The notes under the pieces: model-generated | Told to the model about the DNA's origin: nothing | What the model saw: the letters and a program-made list of their open reading frames with translations, nothing else | The model's database searches: none | From: Peribacillus muralis | GTDB lineage: Bacteria; Bacillota; Bacilli; Bacillales; DSM-1321 | Reading direction: 5' to 3' | DNA length: 64,000 bases | NCBI RefSeq assembly: GCF_001439925.1 | Contig: NZ_LMBV01000005.1 | Location: 1 to 64,000, forward strand | Program-made: the position numbers and the translations under genes | Part shown: in pieces, positions 34,173 to 43,462 of the stretch | Position numbering within the stretch: position 1 is the stretch's first letter | Layout of the letters: every line of letters begins with the position of its first letter

Positions 34173-35630
34173 ATGAAATCTTCAGTCAATCAGTTTTCCA
34201 CTCAATTTGAATGGATATTGAATGTGATCAATGTGGGTGTCCATATCGTGAATAAAGATGGAGATACGGTTTTTTATAATGAAATGATGGCCCATATCGA
34301 TGGGCTGGCTCGTGAACAGGTGCTTGGGGAGAATATCTTTCAGCTCTACCCATCCTTGACCGATGAATCGAGTACGCTGCAGGCGGCATTGGATAAAGGC
34401 ATCGAAACGAATGAGTCGATTCAAACATATGTCAATGTAAAAGAGAAAAAAATAACCTCAATCAATAGCACGTATCCTTTATATGAGGATGGGAAGATCA
34501 TCGGCGCAGTGGAGATCGCCAAGGACATTACCAAGGTCATGAACATGTATGACCAAATTGTTGATTTGCGTTCACAGCTTGCCGAGACCTATAAGAAAAA
34601 TAAGTTCTTGGAAGGGACGGCAACTTATCATTTCAGTGATTTGATCGGAAGCAGTCCCGCATTTAAAGAAGCGCTATCATTGGCAAAGAAAGCGGCCCGT
34701 ACTCATTCTCCGGTCATGATATATGGACCGACGGGAACAGGGAAGGAATTGGTCGCGCAAAGTATACATAATGTAAGTGCCCATCGCCATCAACCATTCA
34801 TTGCCCAAAACTGTGCGGCGGTTCCAAAGGAATTAATGGAGGGACTGCTGTTTGGCACGACGAAAGGGGCCTTTACCGGAGCGGTGGATCGGCTTGGGAT
34901 TTTTGAACAAGCCAATGGCGGTACGCTATTTCTTGATGAATTGAATAGCCTTGATGCTGGATTGCAGGCGAAATTGCTGCGGGTGCTGCAGGAGGGCGAG
35001 GTGCGCCGCGTCGGAGGAGCGAAGGAGCAAAAAATTAATGTGAAAATCATTGCGGCGATGAACATTTCTCCGGATGAGGCATTAGAGAGGGGAATCATTC
35101 GCTCCGATTTATTTTTTCGCCTGAATGTCGTGACGATTCAAATGCCGTCTCTGCTGGAACGTAAAACGGATATAGCGGAAATCGCCGATCACTTTGTTCA
35201 GAAGTTCAATAAATCATTTTTTTCGGACGTCCGCGGCATCAGTCAAAAGGCGATGGATCGGCTTCTTCAATATTCTTGGCCAGGCAACATTCGTGAACTG
35301 GGTCATGCCATCGAATTGGCATTTAACGTCATGGATGCCGGGGAGGATATGATTGATGAACATCACCTTCCGGCCTATCTTTTTCCTTCAGGCAAATACA
35401 CTCCCACCAATGGGCACAGCCTGGCAGCAACATTAACGGACAAGATTGATTTACCTGCCGTCCTTGAAGAAATGGAAAAGGAAATGATCATCAATATGTT
35501 CCAGAAGTATAACGGAAATATCAGCAAAACGGCTGAGGCGCTCAATATTACGAGACAAGGATTACAATATAAATTAAGCAAGTACAGAATTGAAAAGGTG
35601 TATACGGCGGAAACGAGAGATTCAACATGA
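34173..35630 (+). CDS. kamR: Sigma-54-dependent activator, PAS-AAA-HTH (KamR/RocR type)
   Basis: Enhancer-binding protein of 485 residues. One PAS sensor (about 8-125) precedes the AAA+ domain (about 150-375), with Walker A GPTGTGKE, GAFTGA loop intact and Walker B GTLFLDELNSL. The Fis-type HTH is NISKTAEALNITRQGLQYKL. The ATG at 34173 follows CGGAG; the ATG at 34149 has no site. RocR of B. subtilis has the same architecture. The lysine 2,3-aminomutase operon downstream has a sigma-54 promoter, and in B. thuringiensis a protein called KamR controls such an operon, so I name it KamR by position and design. Confidence 0.88.
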   Translation: MKSSVNQFSTQFEWILNVINVGVHIVNKDGDTVFYNEMMAHIDGLAREQVLGENIFQLYPSLTDESSTLQAALDKGIETNESIQTYVNVKEKKITSINSTYPLYEDGKIIGAVEIAKDITKVMNMYDQIVDLRSQLAETYKKNKFLEGTATYHFSDLIGSSPAFKEALSLAKKAARTHSPVMIYGPTGTGKELVAQSIHNVSAHRHQPFIAQNCAAVPKELMEGLLFGTTKGAFTGAVDRLGIFEQANGGTLFLDELNSLDAGLQAKLLRVLQEGEVRRVGGAKEQKINVKIIAAMNISPDEALERGIIRSDLFFRLNVVTIQMPSLLERKTDIAEIADHFVQKFNKSFFSDVRGISQKAMDRLLQYSWPGNIRELGHAIELAFNVMDAGEDMIDEHHLPAYLFPSGKYTPTNGHSLAATLTDKIDLPAVLEEMEKEMIINMFQKYNGNISKTAEALNITRQGLQYKLSKYRIEKVYTAETRDST

Positions 35631-35651
35631 CCTGTATGGATTAAAAGGAAC

Positions 35652-35684
35652 AAGGAACTCCTGATTTCAGGAGTTCCTTTTTTG
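35652..35684 (+). terminator. Terminator after the activator gene
   Basis: AAGGAACTCCTG pairs perfectly with CAGGAGTTCCTT, then T run. The loop overlaps the stop codon of the convergent acetyltransferase gene. Confidence 0.88.
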
Positions 35685-36236
35685 GGGCAATTTGTTCCAT
35701 TCTTCGGCCAGGAGTCCATAAATAACATGATCGACATAATGGTCATATAACCACTCTGCTTTCCTTACTTCCCCTTCTTTTCTAAACCCTAATCGTTCAG
35801 GAAGCGCTCTGCTATTTTTATTTTCAACAGCCACTCTAACTTCTATCCTATTAAATGCAAGATCTGTAAAACCGTATTCAATTAACCTTTTAAAAGCTTT
35901 TGTCATGATCCCTTTCCCTTGAAATTCTTCACCTAGCCAATACCCGACAACCCCAATTTTATTCAACTTATTTATGCTATTGAATCCGATTGTACCTGCA
36001 ATTTTCCCTTTATAAATAATCGCAAACGACGTTGGATATCCGCCATTTTCAACTAATTCTATCAGTCTTGATTTAATATTTTCAGCAGTATCTTGTACAC
36101 TTTCTACATAATCGAGCCAACCGAGCCATTCTTTTAAATATGCTTTTGAACGAATCGTTAGCTTATAAAATTCTTCCGCATCATCTTTAGTGAGCAACCT
36201 TAAAGAAACTTCTTCATCAATCATATGTATCAACAA
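35667..36236 (-). CDS. GNAT acetyltransferase, YdaF/RimL-like
   Basis: Acetyltransferase of 189 residues resembling B. subtilis YdaF, thought to acetylate the N-terminus of a ribosomal protein. It shows SIRLLTKDD-type start (VSLRLLTKDDAEEF), GYWLGEEFQGKGIMTKA (acetyl-CoA loop) and NSRALPERLGFRKEGEVR. The TTG at 36236 stands six bases after GGGGGAG; an in-frame ATG at 36224 is the alternative. It sits between the KamR-like gene and the lysine operon on the opposite strand and shares no transcript with them. Confidence 0.85.
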   Translation of the reverse strand: MLIHMIDEEVSLRLLTKDDAEEFYKLTIRSKAYLKEWLGWLDYVESVQDTAENIKSRLIELVENGGYPTSFAIIYKGKIAGTIGFNSINKLNKIGVVGYWLGEEFQGKGIMTKAFKRLIEYGFTDLAFNRIEVRVAVENKNSRALPERLGFRKEGEVRKAEWLYDHYVDHVIYGLLAEEWNKLPQKRNS

Positions 36237-36429
36237 ACCTTACTCCCCCTTGAAGCTATTATTTAGAAAATACAGATAATACGAGTTTATCATAGGAGCC
36301 TGCCGTAGAGGATGCTTATGTCCTCGAATGCAAGAAATCTGGCTGCAAAATATTGGGCATTACGAAAAATGTTTTGCGGTCTAGACGCACACTTTCCCTA
36401 TTGGTTCAATGTTTTCCTTGTCACGGCTG

Positions 36430-36447
36430 TTGGCATCATTCTTGCGA
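36430..36447 (+). promoter_or_regulatory. Sigma-54 promoter of the kam operon
   Basis: TTGGCATCATTCTTGCGA has GG and GC 12 bases apart. It lies about 45 bases before the aminomutase start. About 60 bases upstream, TGCAAAATATT and AAATGTTTTGCG form an imperfect inverted repeat (36338-36380), a candidate KamR site. Confidence 0.85.
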
Positions 36448-36492
36448 GTATATATTAATATGTTCTTAGAATAAGGGGAGGCGATCTTTAAC

Positions 36493-37944
36493 ATGAATAT
36501 GGTCGGAATGGAAATAAAACATAAGGAATACCTGGGCGGTCGCAGGCACTATAATGAAATCGAGCTTTGGAAGGACGTCAAGGAGGAGCAGTGGAATGAT
36601 TGGATTTGGCAATTGACCAATACGATCAAGACCTTGGATGATTTGAAAAAGGTCGTCAACCTGACACCGGATGAAGAGGAAGGAGTCAGGATTTCGACGC
36701 AAACGATTCCTCTGAATATAACACCTTATTATGCTTCTTTGATGAATCCTGATGATCCGCGCTGTCCGATTCGATTACAGTCCGTCCCGCTTTCGGCAGA
36801 AATGAATAAGACTCGGTATGATTTGGAGGATCCGCTGCATGAGGATGAGGATTCACCAGTTCCAGGGTTGACGCATCGTTATCCGGACAGGGTGCTATTC
36901 CTCGTTACGAATCAGTGCTCGATGTACTGCCGCTATTGCACGCGCCGTCGTTTTTCAGGTCAGGTCGGCATGGGCGTTCCAAAGAAGCAATTGGATGGGG
37001 CGATCGACTATATTAGAAATACACCGGAAGTGAGGGACGTGCTGATTTCCGGAGGAGACGGTTTGCTGATCAATGATAAAATCCTCGAATACGTATTGAG
37101 CAACTTACGGGCCATCCCGCATGTGGAGATCATTCGGATCGGCACGCGGGCTCCAGTCGTTTTTCCGCAACGGATCACCGAAAATTTATGCAATATTCTG
37201 AAGAAATACCATCCGATTTGGTTAAACACCCATTTCAATCATTCTCTGGAACTGACCGATGAAGCGAAGAAGGCCTGCGATATGCTGTCGATGGCTGGCG
37301 TCCCGCTTGGTAATCAGGCGGTCATCCTCGCAGGCATCAACGATAGTGTTCATATCATGAAAAAACTGATGCATGATTGTGTCATGGCAAGGGTTAGACC
37401 GTATTACATTTATCAATGTGATTTATCTGAAGGGATTGGCCATTTCCGGGCGCCGGTATCAAAAGGGCTGGAAATCATTGAAGCGTTGCGTGGCCATACA
37501 TCGGGATATGCGGTGCCATCCTTTGTCGTAGATGCTCCTGGCGGCGGAGGGAAGATCGCTTTGACGCCGAATTACCTTCTATCTCAAAGCCCGGATAAGG
37601 TCGTGTTGCGGAACTTTGAAGGTGTCATCACGAGCTATCCGGAACCGAAGAATTATGTTTCCGGCAGTGCGGACGCATACTTTGATGAAGTATATGGTAC
37701 CGACGAACGAAAACCAGCTGTGGGGATCTCTGCGCTCATGACAGACGAAAAATTCAATTTGGTACCCGAAGGCCTGCGCCGTCTTGATAAGAGAAAGGCG
37801 TATGAGAATGCGGCAGAGCATGCCTCATTGAAGGACCGACGCGATAAACGGGATGAAATGAAGGGAAAATTGCGGAAAGCCCAAGAAAAAAAGAATGAGA
37901 TGGCCAAAAGTGCTTCGGTGAAAGTGGAAGGCAAGGAGGGATGA
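36493..37944 (+). CDS. kamA: L-lysine 2,3-aminomutase
   Basis: Radical-SAM, PLP-dependent enzyme that converts L-lysine into L-beta-lysine. The iron-sulfur cysteines are Cys142, Cys146 and Cys149 (CSMYCRYC), followed by TRRRFSG. The C-terminal third has VPSFVVDAPGGGGK, as in authentic KamA. At 483 residues it resembles B. subtilis KamA (YodO, 471) with a slightly longer charged helical tail (from about 425). It heads a seven-gene operon with overlapping or closely spaced genes, behind a sigma-54 promoter. It ends in ATGA overlapping yokU. Cytosolic, oxygen-sensitive chemistry. Confidence 0.96.
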   Translation: MNMVGMEIKHKEYLGGRRHYNEIELWKDVKEEQWNDWIWQLTNTIKTLDDLKKVVNLTPDEEEGVRISTQTIPLNITPYYASLMNPDDPRCPIRLQSVPLSAEMNKTRYDLEDPLHEDEDSPVPGLTHRYPDRVLFLVTNQCSMYCRYCTRRRFSGQVGMGVPKKQLDGAIDYIRNTPEVRDVLISGGDGLLINDKILEYVLSNLRAIPHVEIIRIGTRAPVVFPQRITENLCNILKKYHPIWLNTHFNHSLELTDEAKKACDMLSMAGVPLGNQAVILAGINDSVHIMKKLMHDCVMARVRPYYIYQCDLSEGIGHFRAPVSKGLEIIEALRGHTSGYAVPSFVVDAPGGGGKIALTPNYLLSQSPDKVVLRNFEGVITSYPEPKNYVSGSADAYFDEVYGTDERKPAVGISALMTDEKFNLVPEGLRRLDKRKAYENAAEHASLKDRRDKRDEMKGKLRKAQEKKNEMAKSASVKVEGKEG

Positions 37945-38213
37945 AGATGGATTGCTTATGGTGCAATGCCCCAAACGTTGAGGAAAGTGAAAAGAAGGAT
38001 TGTTACTGGATCATGCCTGATGGAAAACGGTCGATAAAGATCCTCCAAATTCCAGCCATAAACTGTCCCGAATGTGGAATTTATGTGTCCGATTATATGA
38101 ATCAGAAGGTGGATGAGGCATTGTCCATTCACGATCTGAGTGAATATCCTGAAAAATTTACCTATGATCAGCTTTTGCTGGCGCCTGTCAAGCAGCTATT
38201 CAATTGGAAATAA
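37941..38213 (+). CDS. yokU: YokU-family zinc-ribbon-like protein
   Basis: A 90-residue protein of the YokU family that is regularly found beside lysine aminomutase genes. Two CxxC pairs, Cys5/Cys8 (CLWC) and Cys42/Cys45 (CPEC), suggest a zinc ribbon. The start overlaps the kamA stop (ATGA), so the two are translationally coupled. Its role is unknown: a maturation or regulatory factor for the aminomutase is a reasonable but untested idea. A strong hairpin follows in the gap before ablB. Confidence 0.9.
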   Translation: MKMDCLWCNAPNVEESEKKDCYWIMPDGKRSIKILQIPAINCPECGIYVSDYMNQKVDEALSIHDLSEYPEKFTYDQLLLAPVKQLFNWK

Positions 38214-38219
38214 AATGGA

Positions 38220-38253
38220 CGGGAGAAGTGGGTGAAGGGCATCCCTTCTCCCG
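38220..38253 (+). other. Intercistronic RNA hairpin
   Basis: CGGGAGAAG pairs with CTTCTCCCG, with further GGG/CCC pairing, between yokU and ablB. No T tract follows, so mRNA processing or stabilisation is more likely than termination. Confidence 0.6.
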
Positions 38254-38278
38254 GAACATGTAAGTAAGGAGGGTCAGA

Positions 38279-39157
38279 ATGACTGTTCAAAAGCTGCCTT
38301 TCTTCACCAAAATGGAGACTGGAGATTGTTATGTAATGGAGCTCTATCATGATCATGTCAACCAGCGGCTGCGTCTAGATGATTATCGCGGACAGTTCCA
38401 AGCAGCGGTAAGCCGTGCACTTACCATCGCGAAGGAGCAAAGCTTCACGAAAGTGATCCTTAAAGCGAAACAGGAGGATGTATCTGCGGCTTTAGCTCAT
38501 GGGTTCATGCTGGAAGGGATACTGAGCAAGTATTTTAAAGGGAATGACGCTTATTGTATGGCCTTCTATTTAACGGATGAAAGACGAACGAGCGACTTTT
38601 GGGTCAAAGAGGATAAAATCATCGAAGCTGCATGCAGGGTTCCTCGGGTGAAGGAAAAACAGCAAATTCCTGAGGGGTATGTGCTTCGATTTGCTACAGG
38701 GAAGGATGCACGCGAGCTGGCAAAACTTTATCGTACCGTTTTTGAAACCTACCCTACACCGATGAACGATGAGTACTATATCGATAAAGTGATTGAGGGA
38801 GGGACGATTTTCACCATCATCCAATATGAAGGTTCGATCGTGAGTGCAGCATCCGCAGAAGTGAATGAGACGTATCACAATGCTGAATTGACAGACTGTG
38901 CAACGCTTGCGCATCACCGGAAGCATGGCTTCATGAAGGTTCTCCTAACGGAATTGGAAGAAGAACTGATCAGGAAAAGCATTTTCTGCTCTTATTCATT
39001 GGCACGATCTTTATCCATGGGCATGAACGCCGTTTTTCACCAGCTGGGCTATGAATATGGCGGCAGGTTGACGAAGAATTGCAACATTTGGGATAAGTAT
39101 GAAGACATGAATATATGGAACAAGGATTTATCTTCTTCAAATATAGCTTGCAAATAG
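38279..39157 (+). CDS. ablB: Beta-lysine N6-acetyltransferase
   Basis: Acetyltransferase of 292 residues (AblB/YodP family) that acetylates beta-lysine made by KamA to N6-acetyl-beta-lysine. The C-terminal GNAT domain (about 125-270) has the family pattern YVLRFATGKDARELAKLYRTVFETYPTP and ends SMNAVFHQLGYEYGGRL. The ATG follows AAGGAGGG. In methanogens the pair kamA/ablB makes an osmolyte; here the genes downstream point to breakdown of the product instead. Position 3 of the operon. Confidence 0.92.
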   Translation: MTVQKLPFFTKMETGDCYVMELYHDHVNQRLRLDDYRGQFQAAVSRALTIAKEQSFTKVILKAKQEDVSAALAHGFMLEGILSKYFKGNDAYCMAFYLTDERRTSDFWVKEDKIIEAACRVPRVKEKQQIPEGYVLRFATGKDARELAKLYRTVFETYPTPMNDEYYIDKVIEGGTIFTIIQYEGSIVSAASAEVNETYHNAELTDCATLAHHRKHGFMKVLLTELEEELIRKSIFCSYSLARSLSMGMNAVFHQLGYEYGGRLTKNCNIWDKYEDMNIWNKDLSSSNIACK

Positions 39158-39188
39158 ATGTGTAAGCGAACGTGAAAGGAGAGCTGAT

Positions 39189-40556
39189 ATGAAACGGAAT
39201 CATTTGATTAAGCCCATTCTGGACCAGCACTATCCCACCATTTCTCATGGGAATGGCGTATACCTTTATGATACGGATGGCAATCAGTATCTAGACGGCT
39301 CGTCTGGTGCGGTTACTGCGAGTATTGGCCATGGTGTTTCGGAGGTTGTAGAGGCGATGACGGAGCAGGGCGGCAAGGTTTCTTTTGCCTATCGCTCCCA
39401 TTTTACGAGTGATGCCGCAGAGGCACTGGCAAAAAAACTAAGCGAATTGGCACCAGGGGATTTGAATTGGTCGTTTTTTGTGAATAGTGGCTCGGAGGCG
39501 ACCGAAACGGCGATGAAAATCGCGATCCAACATTGGCAGGAAAAAGGATTTGAACGAAAAAACCGAATCATCTCCAGGTGGACGAGCTATCACGGAATTA
39601 CGATGGGAGCCCTCTCGATGTCGGGTCATGTACAAAGAAGGAAACGGTTTGTTCCACTGTTGGAGGATTTTCCAAGCATATCCGCTCCGTACTGTTATCG
39701 CTGTCCGTATAATGCTGAAGCTTCCAGCTGCAAGCTGCAGTGTGCCAATGAGTTGGAGACAGCCATTCAAAGAATCGGCTCCGAGAATATCGCGGCCTTC
39801 ATCGCCGAACCGATCATCGGGGCCTCTGCTGGTGCTGTAACCCCTCCTTTAGGATATTATCCAAGAATTAAGGAAATTTGCGAACGATACGACATTCTCT
39901 TCATCGCCGATGAGGTCATGACGGGAATGGGCAGGACAGGAAAAATGTTCGCGATGGAACATTGGGAGGTCATCCCGGATATCATCGCATTGGGTAAAGG
40001 AATGAGTGCCGGATATACCCCAATGGCAGCCACGATCATTAGCGACCGTGTCATGGAGCCGATTTTAACAGGCTCGAAGTCGATCATGGCCGGACACACA
40101 TATAGTGCAAATCCACTATCTTCCGCCATTTCATTGGAAGTGCTTACCTACTTGGAGCGAAAGAATCTCGTTTTGGCAGCGAAGGAAAAAGGCGCGTATC
40201 TGCTGCAAAAATTGCAGATGCTCACTCGGAAATTCGAAATCATTGGGGATGTAAGAGGAAAGGGACTGCTCCTTGGACTTGAGTTCGTTTCGAACCGGAT
40301 TTCAAAAACGCCATTCGACTTGCAAGCCGGCGTGACTGCAAGGCTGGTCGATAAGGCTTTTGCGAAGGGGTTGTTAATCTATCCTGCTGCAGGTGCGATT
40401 GAAGGAATTGCTGGCGATGCGGTTATTGTCTCACCGCCATTAATCATTACGAATGAAGAAATCGATTGCCTCGTCGAAATCCTCGAAGCCTCACTTGAAG
40501 AGTTGCAGCAGGAATTGCACGAAGAAGACTTGATCGAAAACATGCAGGCTATTTAG
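39189..40556 (+). CDS. yodT: Class-III aminotransferase (YodT-like)
   Basis: PLP-dependent fold-I aminotransferase of 455 residues. It shows SSGAVTASIGHG, NSGSEATETAMKIA, the cofactor Asp in FIADEVMTGMGRTG and the Schiff-base Lys in ALGKGMSAGY. A Cys cluster (CYRCPYN...CKLQC) around residue 165 is typical of YodT-type enzymes. In this operon it would remove the 3-amino group of N6-acetyl-beta-lysine to give 3-oxo-6-acetamidohexanoate; this step is inferred from gene order and known chemistry. The ATG follows GGAGAG; the next gene begins 10 bases after the stop. Confidence 0.92.
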   Translation: MKRNHLIKPILDQHYPTISHGNGVYLYDTDGNQYLDGSSGAVTASIGHGVSEVVEAMTEQGGKVSFAYRSHFTSDAAEALAKKLSELAPGDLNWSFFVNSGSEATETAMKIAIQHWQEKGFERKNRIISRWTSYHGITMGALSMSGHVQRRKRFVPLLEDFPSISAPYCYRCPYNAEASSCKLQCANELETAIQRIGSENIAAFIAEPIIGASAGAVTPPLGYYPRIKEICERYDILFIADEVMTGMGRTGKMFAMEHWEVIPDIIALGKGMSAGYTPMAATIISDRVMEPILTGSKSIMAGHTYSANPLSSAISLEVLTYLERKNLVLAAKEKGAYLLQKLQMLTRKFEIIGDVRGKGLLLGLEFVSNRISKTPFDLQAGVTARLVDKAFAKGLLIYPAAGAIEGIAGDAVIVSPPLIITNEEIDCLVEILEASLEELQQELHEEDLIENMQAI

Positions 40557-40566
40557 GAGGAAAGCT

Positions 40567-41265
40567 ATGAAGCAGGGCATTTCGAAAAAAAACAAACTGG
40601 CGACAATGGAAGAAGCATTGGAGCATATAACCGATGGCTGCACGCTCATGTACGGAGGCTTTGGAGGAGTGGGCTCTCCGCCAACGCTCATTCAGGGCAT
40701 CCTTGACAAGGGAGTCAAGGAAATGACCTTGATTGGCAATGATACTGGATTTCCTGATATCGGCATTGGCCGGCTTGTGACGGCAAAAAGAGCAAAGAAG
40801 GTCATCGCCTCGCATATCGGCTCCAATCCAAATGCCGGCAGTCTCATGACGGAAGGAAAGCTGCAGGTCGAATTTTCACCGCAAGGGACCTTGGCCGAAC
40901 GGATTCGTGCCGGCGGTGTTGGGTTAGGCGGGATTTTTGTCGATGTTGGGATGAACACGATTGCCGAAGAAGGCAAGGAAAAGCTGATGATCTGCGGTAA
41001 GGAATATTTGGTGGAAACCGCCTTAACCTCGGAAGTTAGCATCGTCTATGCCAAAAAAGCAGATACGCAGGGGAATTTAGTGTATGACAAGACGGCACGT
41101 AACTTCAATCCGCTCGTGGCGATGGCTGGGTCCTTCACGATTGCGGAAGTCGAAGAAATCGTCCCGGCAGGAGAGCTGGACCCGGAGTGCATCGTCACGC
41201 CTGGCATTTTTGTAGATATGGTGATTCTGACAGAAGGGGTGAATTGGAAATGGGCATGGCAGTAG
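40567..41265 (+). CDS. yodS: 3-oxoacid CoA-transferase subunit A (YodS-like)
   Basis: Alpha subunit (232 aa) of a CoA-transferase paralogous to ScoA. It has [33 protein letters not shown] and [16 protein letters not shown]. Here the acceptor is probably the 3-oxo-6-acetamidohexanoate made by YodT, rather than acetoacetate. The ATG has AGGAGG eight bases upstream. Its 3' end overlaps the beta-subunit gene by 16 bases, so the two chains are made in step. B. subtilis yodS is the named relative. Confidence 0.93.
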   Translation: MKQGISKKNKLATMEEALEHITDGCTLMYGGFGGVGSPPTLIQGILDKGVKEMTLIGNDTGFPDIGIGRLVTAKRAKKVIASHIGSNPNAGSLMTEGKLQVEFSPQGTLAERIRAGGVGLGGIFVDVGMNTIAEEGKEKLMICGKEYLVETALTSEVSIVYAKKADTQGNLVYDKTARNFNPLVAMAGSFTIAEVEEIVPAGELDPECIVTPGIFVDMVILTEGVNWKWAWQ

Positions 41266-41912
41266 ATGTACGCAATCGTATCGCCAAACGCGCAGCCAAG
41301 GAAATTGGTGATGGGTTGATCGTCAATTTAGGCATCGGCATCCCGACATTGGTCGCCGATCATATCCAAGACACTTTTCATGTATTGTTTCATGCGGAAA
41401 ACGGAGTCCTCGGTACAGGTCCGATGCCTGATCCCGGTCAGGAGGATGCTGCTCTTTGTAACGCTGGAGGGTTCCCGATCACGACCGTGAGTGGACCTTC
41501 TTACTTTGACAGTGCAACCGCCTTTGGAATGATCCGGAAAGGGTATATCGACATTACGATACTCGGTGCCTTGGAGGTTAGTGAAACGGGAGATTTGGCC
41601 AACTGGATCGTTCCTGGCAAAAGGGTCCCGGGCATGGGCGGGGCGATGGAGCTTGCCCAAAAAGCGAAAAAGGTGATCGTCCTGATGAATCACGTGAATA
41701 AGCATGGCGAATCGAAAATCTTGAAAACTTGCACACTTCCATTAACCGCGAGACAAAGCGTCGATCTAATCATCACGGAGATGGCTGTCATGGAAGTTAC
41801 GAACGAAGGATTGGTGCTGAAGGAGGTCATGGCTCCTTATACCGTAGCTGATGTGATTGCCAATACCGAGGCAACGCTAAAAATCCATGCTGCCGTCAGC
41901 ATCATTGAATAA
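41250..41912 (+). CDS. yodR: 3-oxoacid CoA-transferase subunit B (YodR-like)
   Basis: Beta subunit (220 aa) with the catalytic Glu in AENGVLGTGPMPD, and VNLGIGIPTLVADH, GYIDITILGALEVSETGDLANW, GKRVPGMGGAMELA and MNHVNKHGESK. The real start is the ATG at 41250, after AAGGGGTGAATTGG inside the end of the alpha gene; the frame is open further upstream to 41187, but that stretch lies within the alpha gene. It forms the CoA-transferase with the preceding chain. The resulting 3-oxoacyl-CoA could then be cleaved by a thiolase such as the one at 24.6 kb. Confidence 0.94.
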   Translation: MGMAVDVRNRIAKRAAKEIGDGLIVNLGIGIPTLVADHIQDTFHVLFHAENGVLGTGPMPDPGQEDAALCNAGGFPITTVSGPSYFDSATAFGMIRKGYIDITILGALEVSETGDLANWIVPGKRVPGMGGAMELAQKAKKVIVLMNHVNKHGESKILKTCTLPLTARQSVDLIITEMAVMEVTNEGLVLKEVMAPYTVADVIANTEATLKIHAAVSIIE

Positions 41913-41933
41913 GATCAAACAGGAGGGAAAACC

Positions 41934-43244
41934 GTGACGGAAATAATAAAACGGATTAACCAATGGATTAAAGAACATCGTGAAGAAGGAACAAATTTAT
42001 TGCAAAGAATGGTACAAGCCCCGAGTACGCAAGGCAATGAAGCTGGTGCACAGGCCATCGTCGCCGAAAAACTGAAGGAAATGGGCTTGCAGGTCGATAT
42101 TTGGGAACCTGATGGCACTGAACTGAAAAAGCATGACTATTTTTATTCTCCACGCAGTGAATTTTCCAACAGTCCTAATGTGGTCGGAATCATGAAAGGA
42201 ACGGGAGGCGGCCGGTCCATTATCTTGAACGGTCACATCGATGTCGTTCCGGACGGTGATCGCAATCAATGGGATGACGATCCATATAGTGGGGCAATCA
42301 AGGATGGGAAAATGTTTGGACGCGGCGTAACCGATATGAAAGGGGGCAATGTATCCCTCATCCTTGCCATGCAGGCATTGAAGGAAAGCGGCCTTCAATT
42401 GAAAGGAGATGTCATCTTTCAAAGTGTCATCGAAGAAGAAAGCGGCGGTGCCGGCACGCTAGCGGCCGTCCTGAGAGGATATAGTGCCGATGCTGCCCTC
42501 ATCCCTGAACCGACAAATATGAAGATTTTTCCGAAACAGCAAGGCTCGATGTGGTTCCGGATCTCTGTGAAAGGACGCTCAGCTCACGGCGGAACAAGAT
42601 ATGAAGGCGTCAGTGCCATTGAAAAAAGCATGATTGTCATCAATAATATCCGCACTCTTGAAGAAAAACGAAATGCACGAATCACGGATCCGCTTTATCA
42701 ATATACACCCATTCCAATTCCCATCAATCTAGGTGTCATCGAAGGCGGTAACTGGCCTTCGTCCGTTCCCGACCTTGTCAAGATCGAAGGGAGGATGGGC
42801 GTTGCACCGGAGGAAACGATGGAGCAGGCAAAGCAAGAAATGGTTGACTGGCTATTGCAGCTGAAAGAAAGAGACGACTGGTTCAAACAACATCCACCCG
42901 TCTTGGAATGGTTCGGGGCACGCTGGGTTCCCGGAGCCATCGATGCAGAGCATGAACTGATGAATGCGCTCATCCACCAATACAGACAAGTGGCTGGACA
43001 GGACCCTGTCATTGAAGCCTCCCCATGGGGAACGGATGGTGGCTTGCTAACACACGTCGGTCAAACACCCGCCATCGTTTTCGGACCAGGAATAACCGAA
43101 GTTGCCCACTATCCAAATGAATACATCCTGCTCGACAACGTCTTCGCCACAGCAGAAATCATTGCCCTAACCCTCATTCAATGGTGCGGCTTGGAAGTCG
43201 GGCAAGAAAAAACCAATCAGGAACAGATGGCAAATAGACAATAA
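41934..43244 (+). CDS. yodQ: M20-family deacetylase/peptidase (YodQ-like)
   Basis: Zinc hydrolase of 436 residues, ArgE/DapE/acetylornithine deacetylase type. Metal-site motifs are NGHIDVVPDG (His, Asp), GRGVTDMKGG (bridging Asp) and EEESGG (catalytic Glu), plus a dimerisation domain beginning SRSAHGG-like (KGRSAHGGTRYEG). As last gene of the lysine operon it should remove the acetyl group put on by AblB, after the carbon chain has been shortened, releasing 4-aminobutyrate or a similar amine; that assignment is inference. The GTG at 41934 follows AGGAGGG. A hairpin follows 3 bases later. Confidence 0.9.
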   Translation: MTEIIKRINQWIKEHREEGTNLLQRMVQAPSTQGNEAGAQAIVAEKLKEMGLQVDIWEPDGTELKKHDYFYSPRSEFSNSPNVVGIMKGTGGGRSIILNGHIDVVPDGDRNQWDDDPYSGAIKDGKMFGRGVTDMKGGNVSLILAMQALKESGLQLKGDVIFQSVIEEESGGAGTLAAVLRGYSADAALIPEPTNMKIFPKQQGSMWFRISVKGRSAHGGTRYEGVSAIEKSMIVINNIRTLEEKRNARITDPLYQYTPIPIPINLGVIEGGNWPSSVPDLVKIEGRMGVAPEETMEQAKQEMVDWLLQLKERDDWFKQHPPVLEWFGARWVPGAIDAEHELMNALIHQYRQVAGQDPVIEASPWGTDGGLLTHVGQTPAIVFGPGITEVAHYPNEYILLDNVFATAEIIALTLIQWCGLEVGQEKTNQEQMANRQ

Positions 43245-43246
43245 TG

Positions 43247-43271
43247 GTAGCCTGCCGCAGTGGCAGGCTAC
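43247..43271 (+). terminator. Terminator of the kam operon
   Basis: GTAGCCTGCC pairs perfectly with GGCAGGCTAC. The following tract (TTCACTTTA) is only moderately T-rich. Confidence 0.7.
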
Positions 43272-43462
43272 TTCACTTTAATCGCCGAAATTTCGTTTAT
43301 CATCAGCGAAAATCGGATTATATCTCCGGAAACAGAAATATATCAACGAAGCCCTCATTGATATCTCATTTTCACTTTTTAGGAATACCGATGATGAATA
43401 ATTGGCGAATATGCACAGTATGATGGAATGTGGATGATATTACTGAAGAGGAAAGGAAACGG

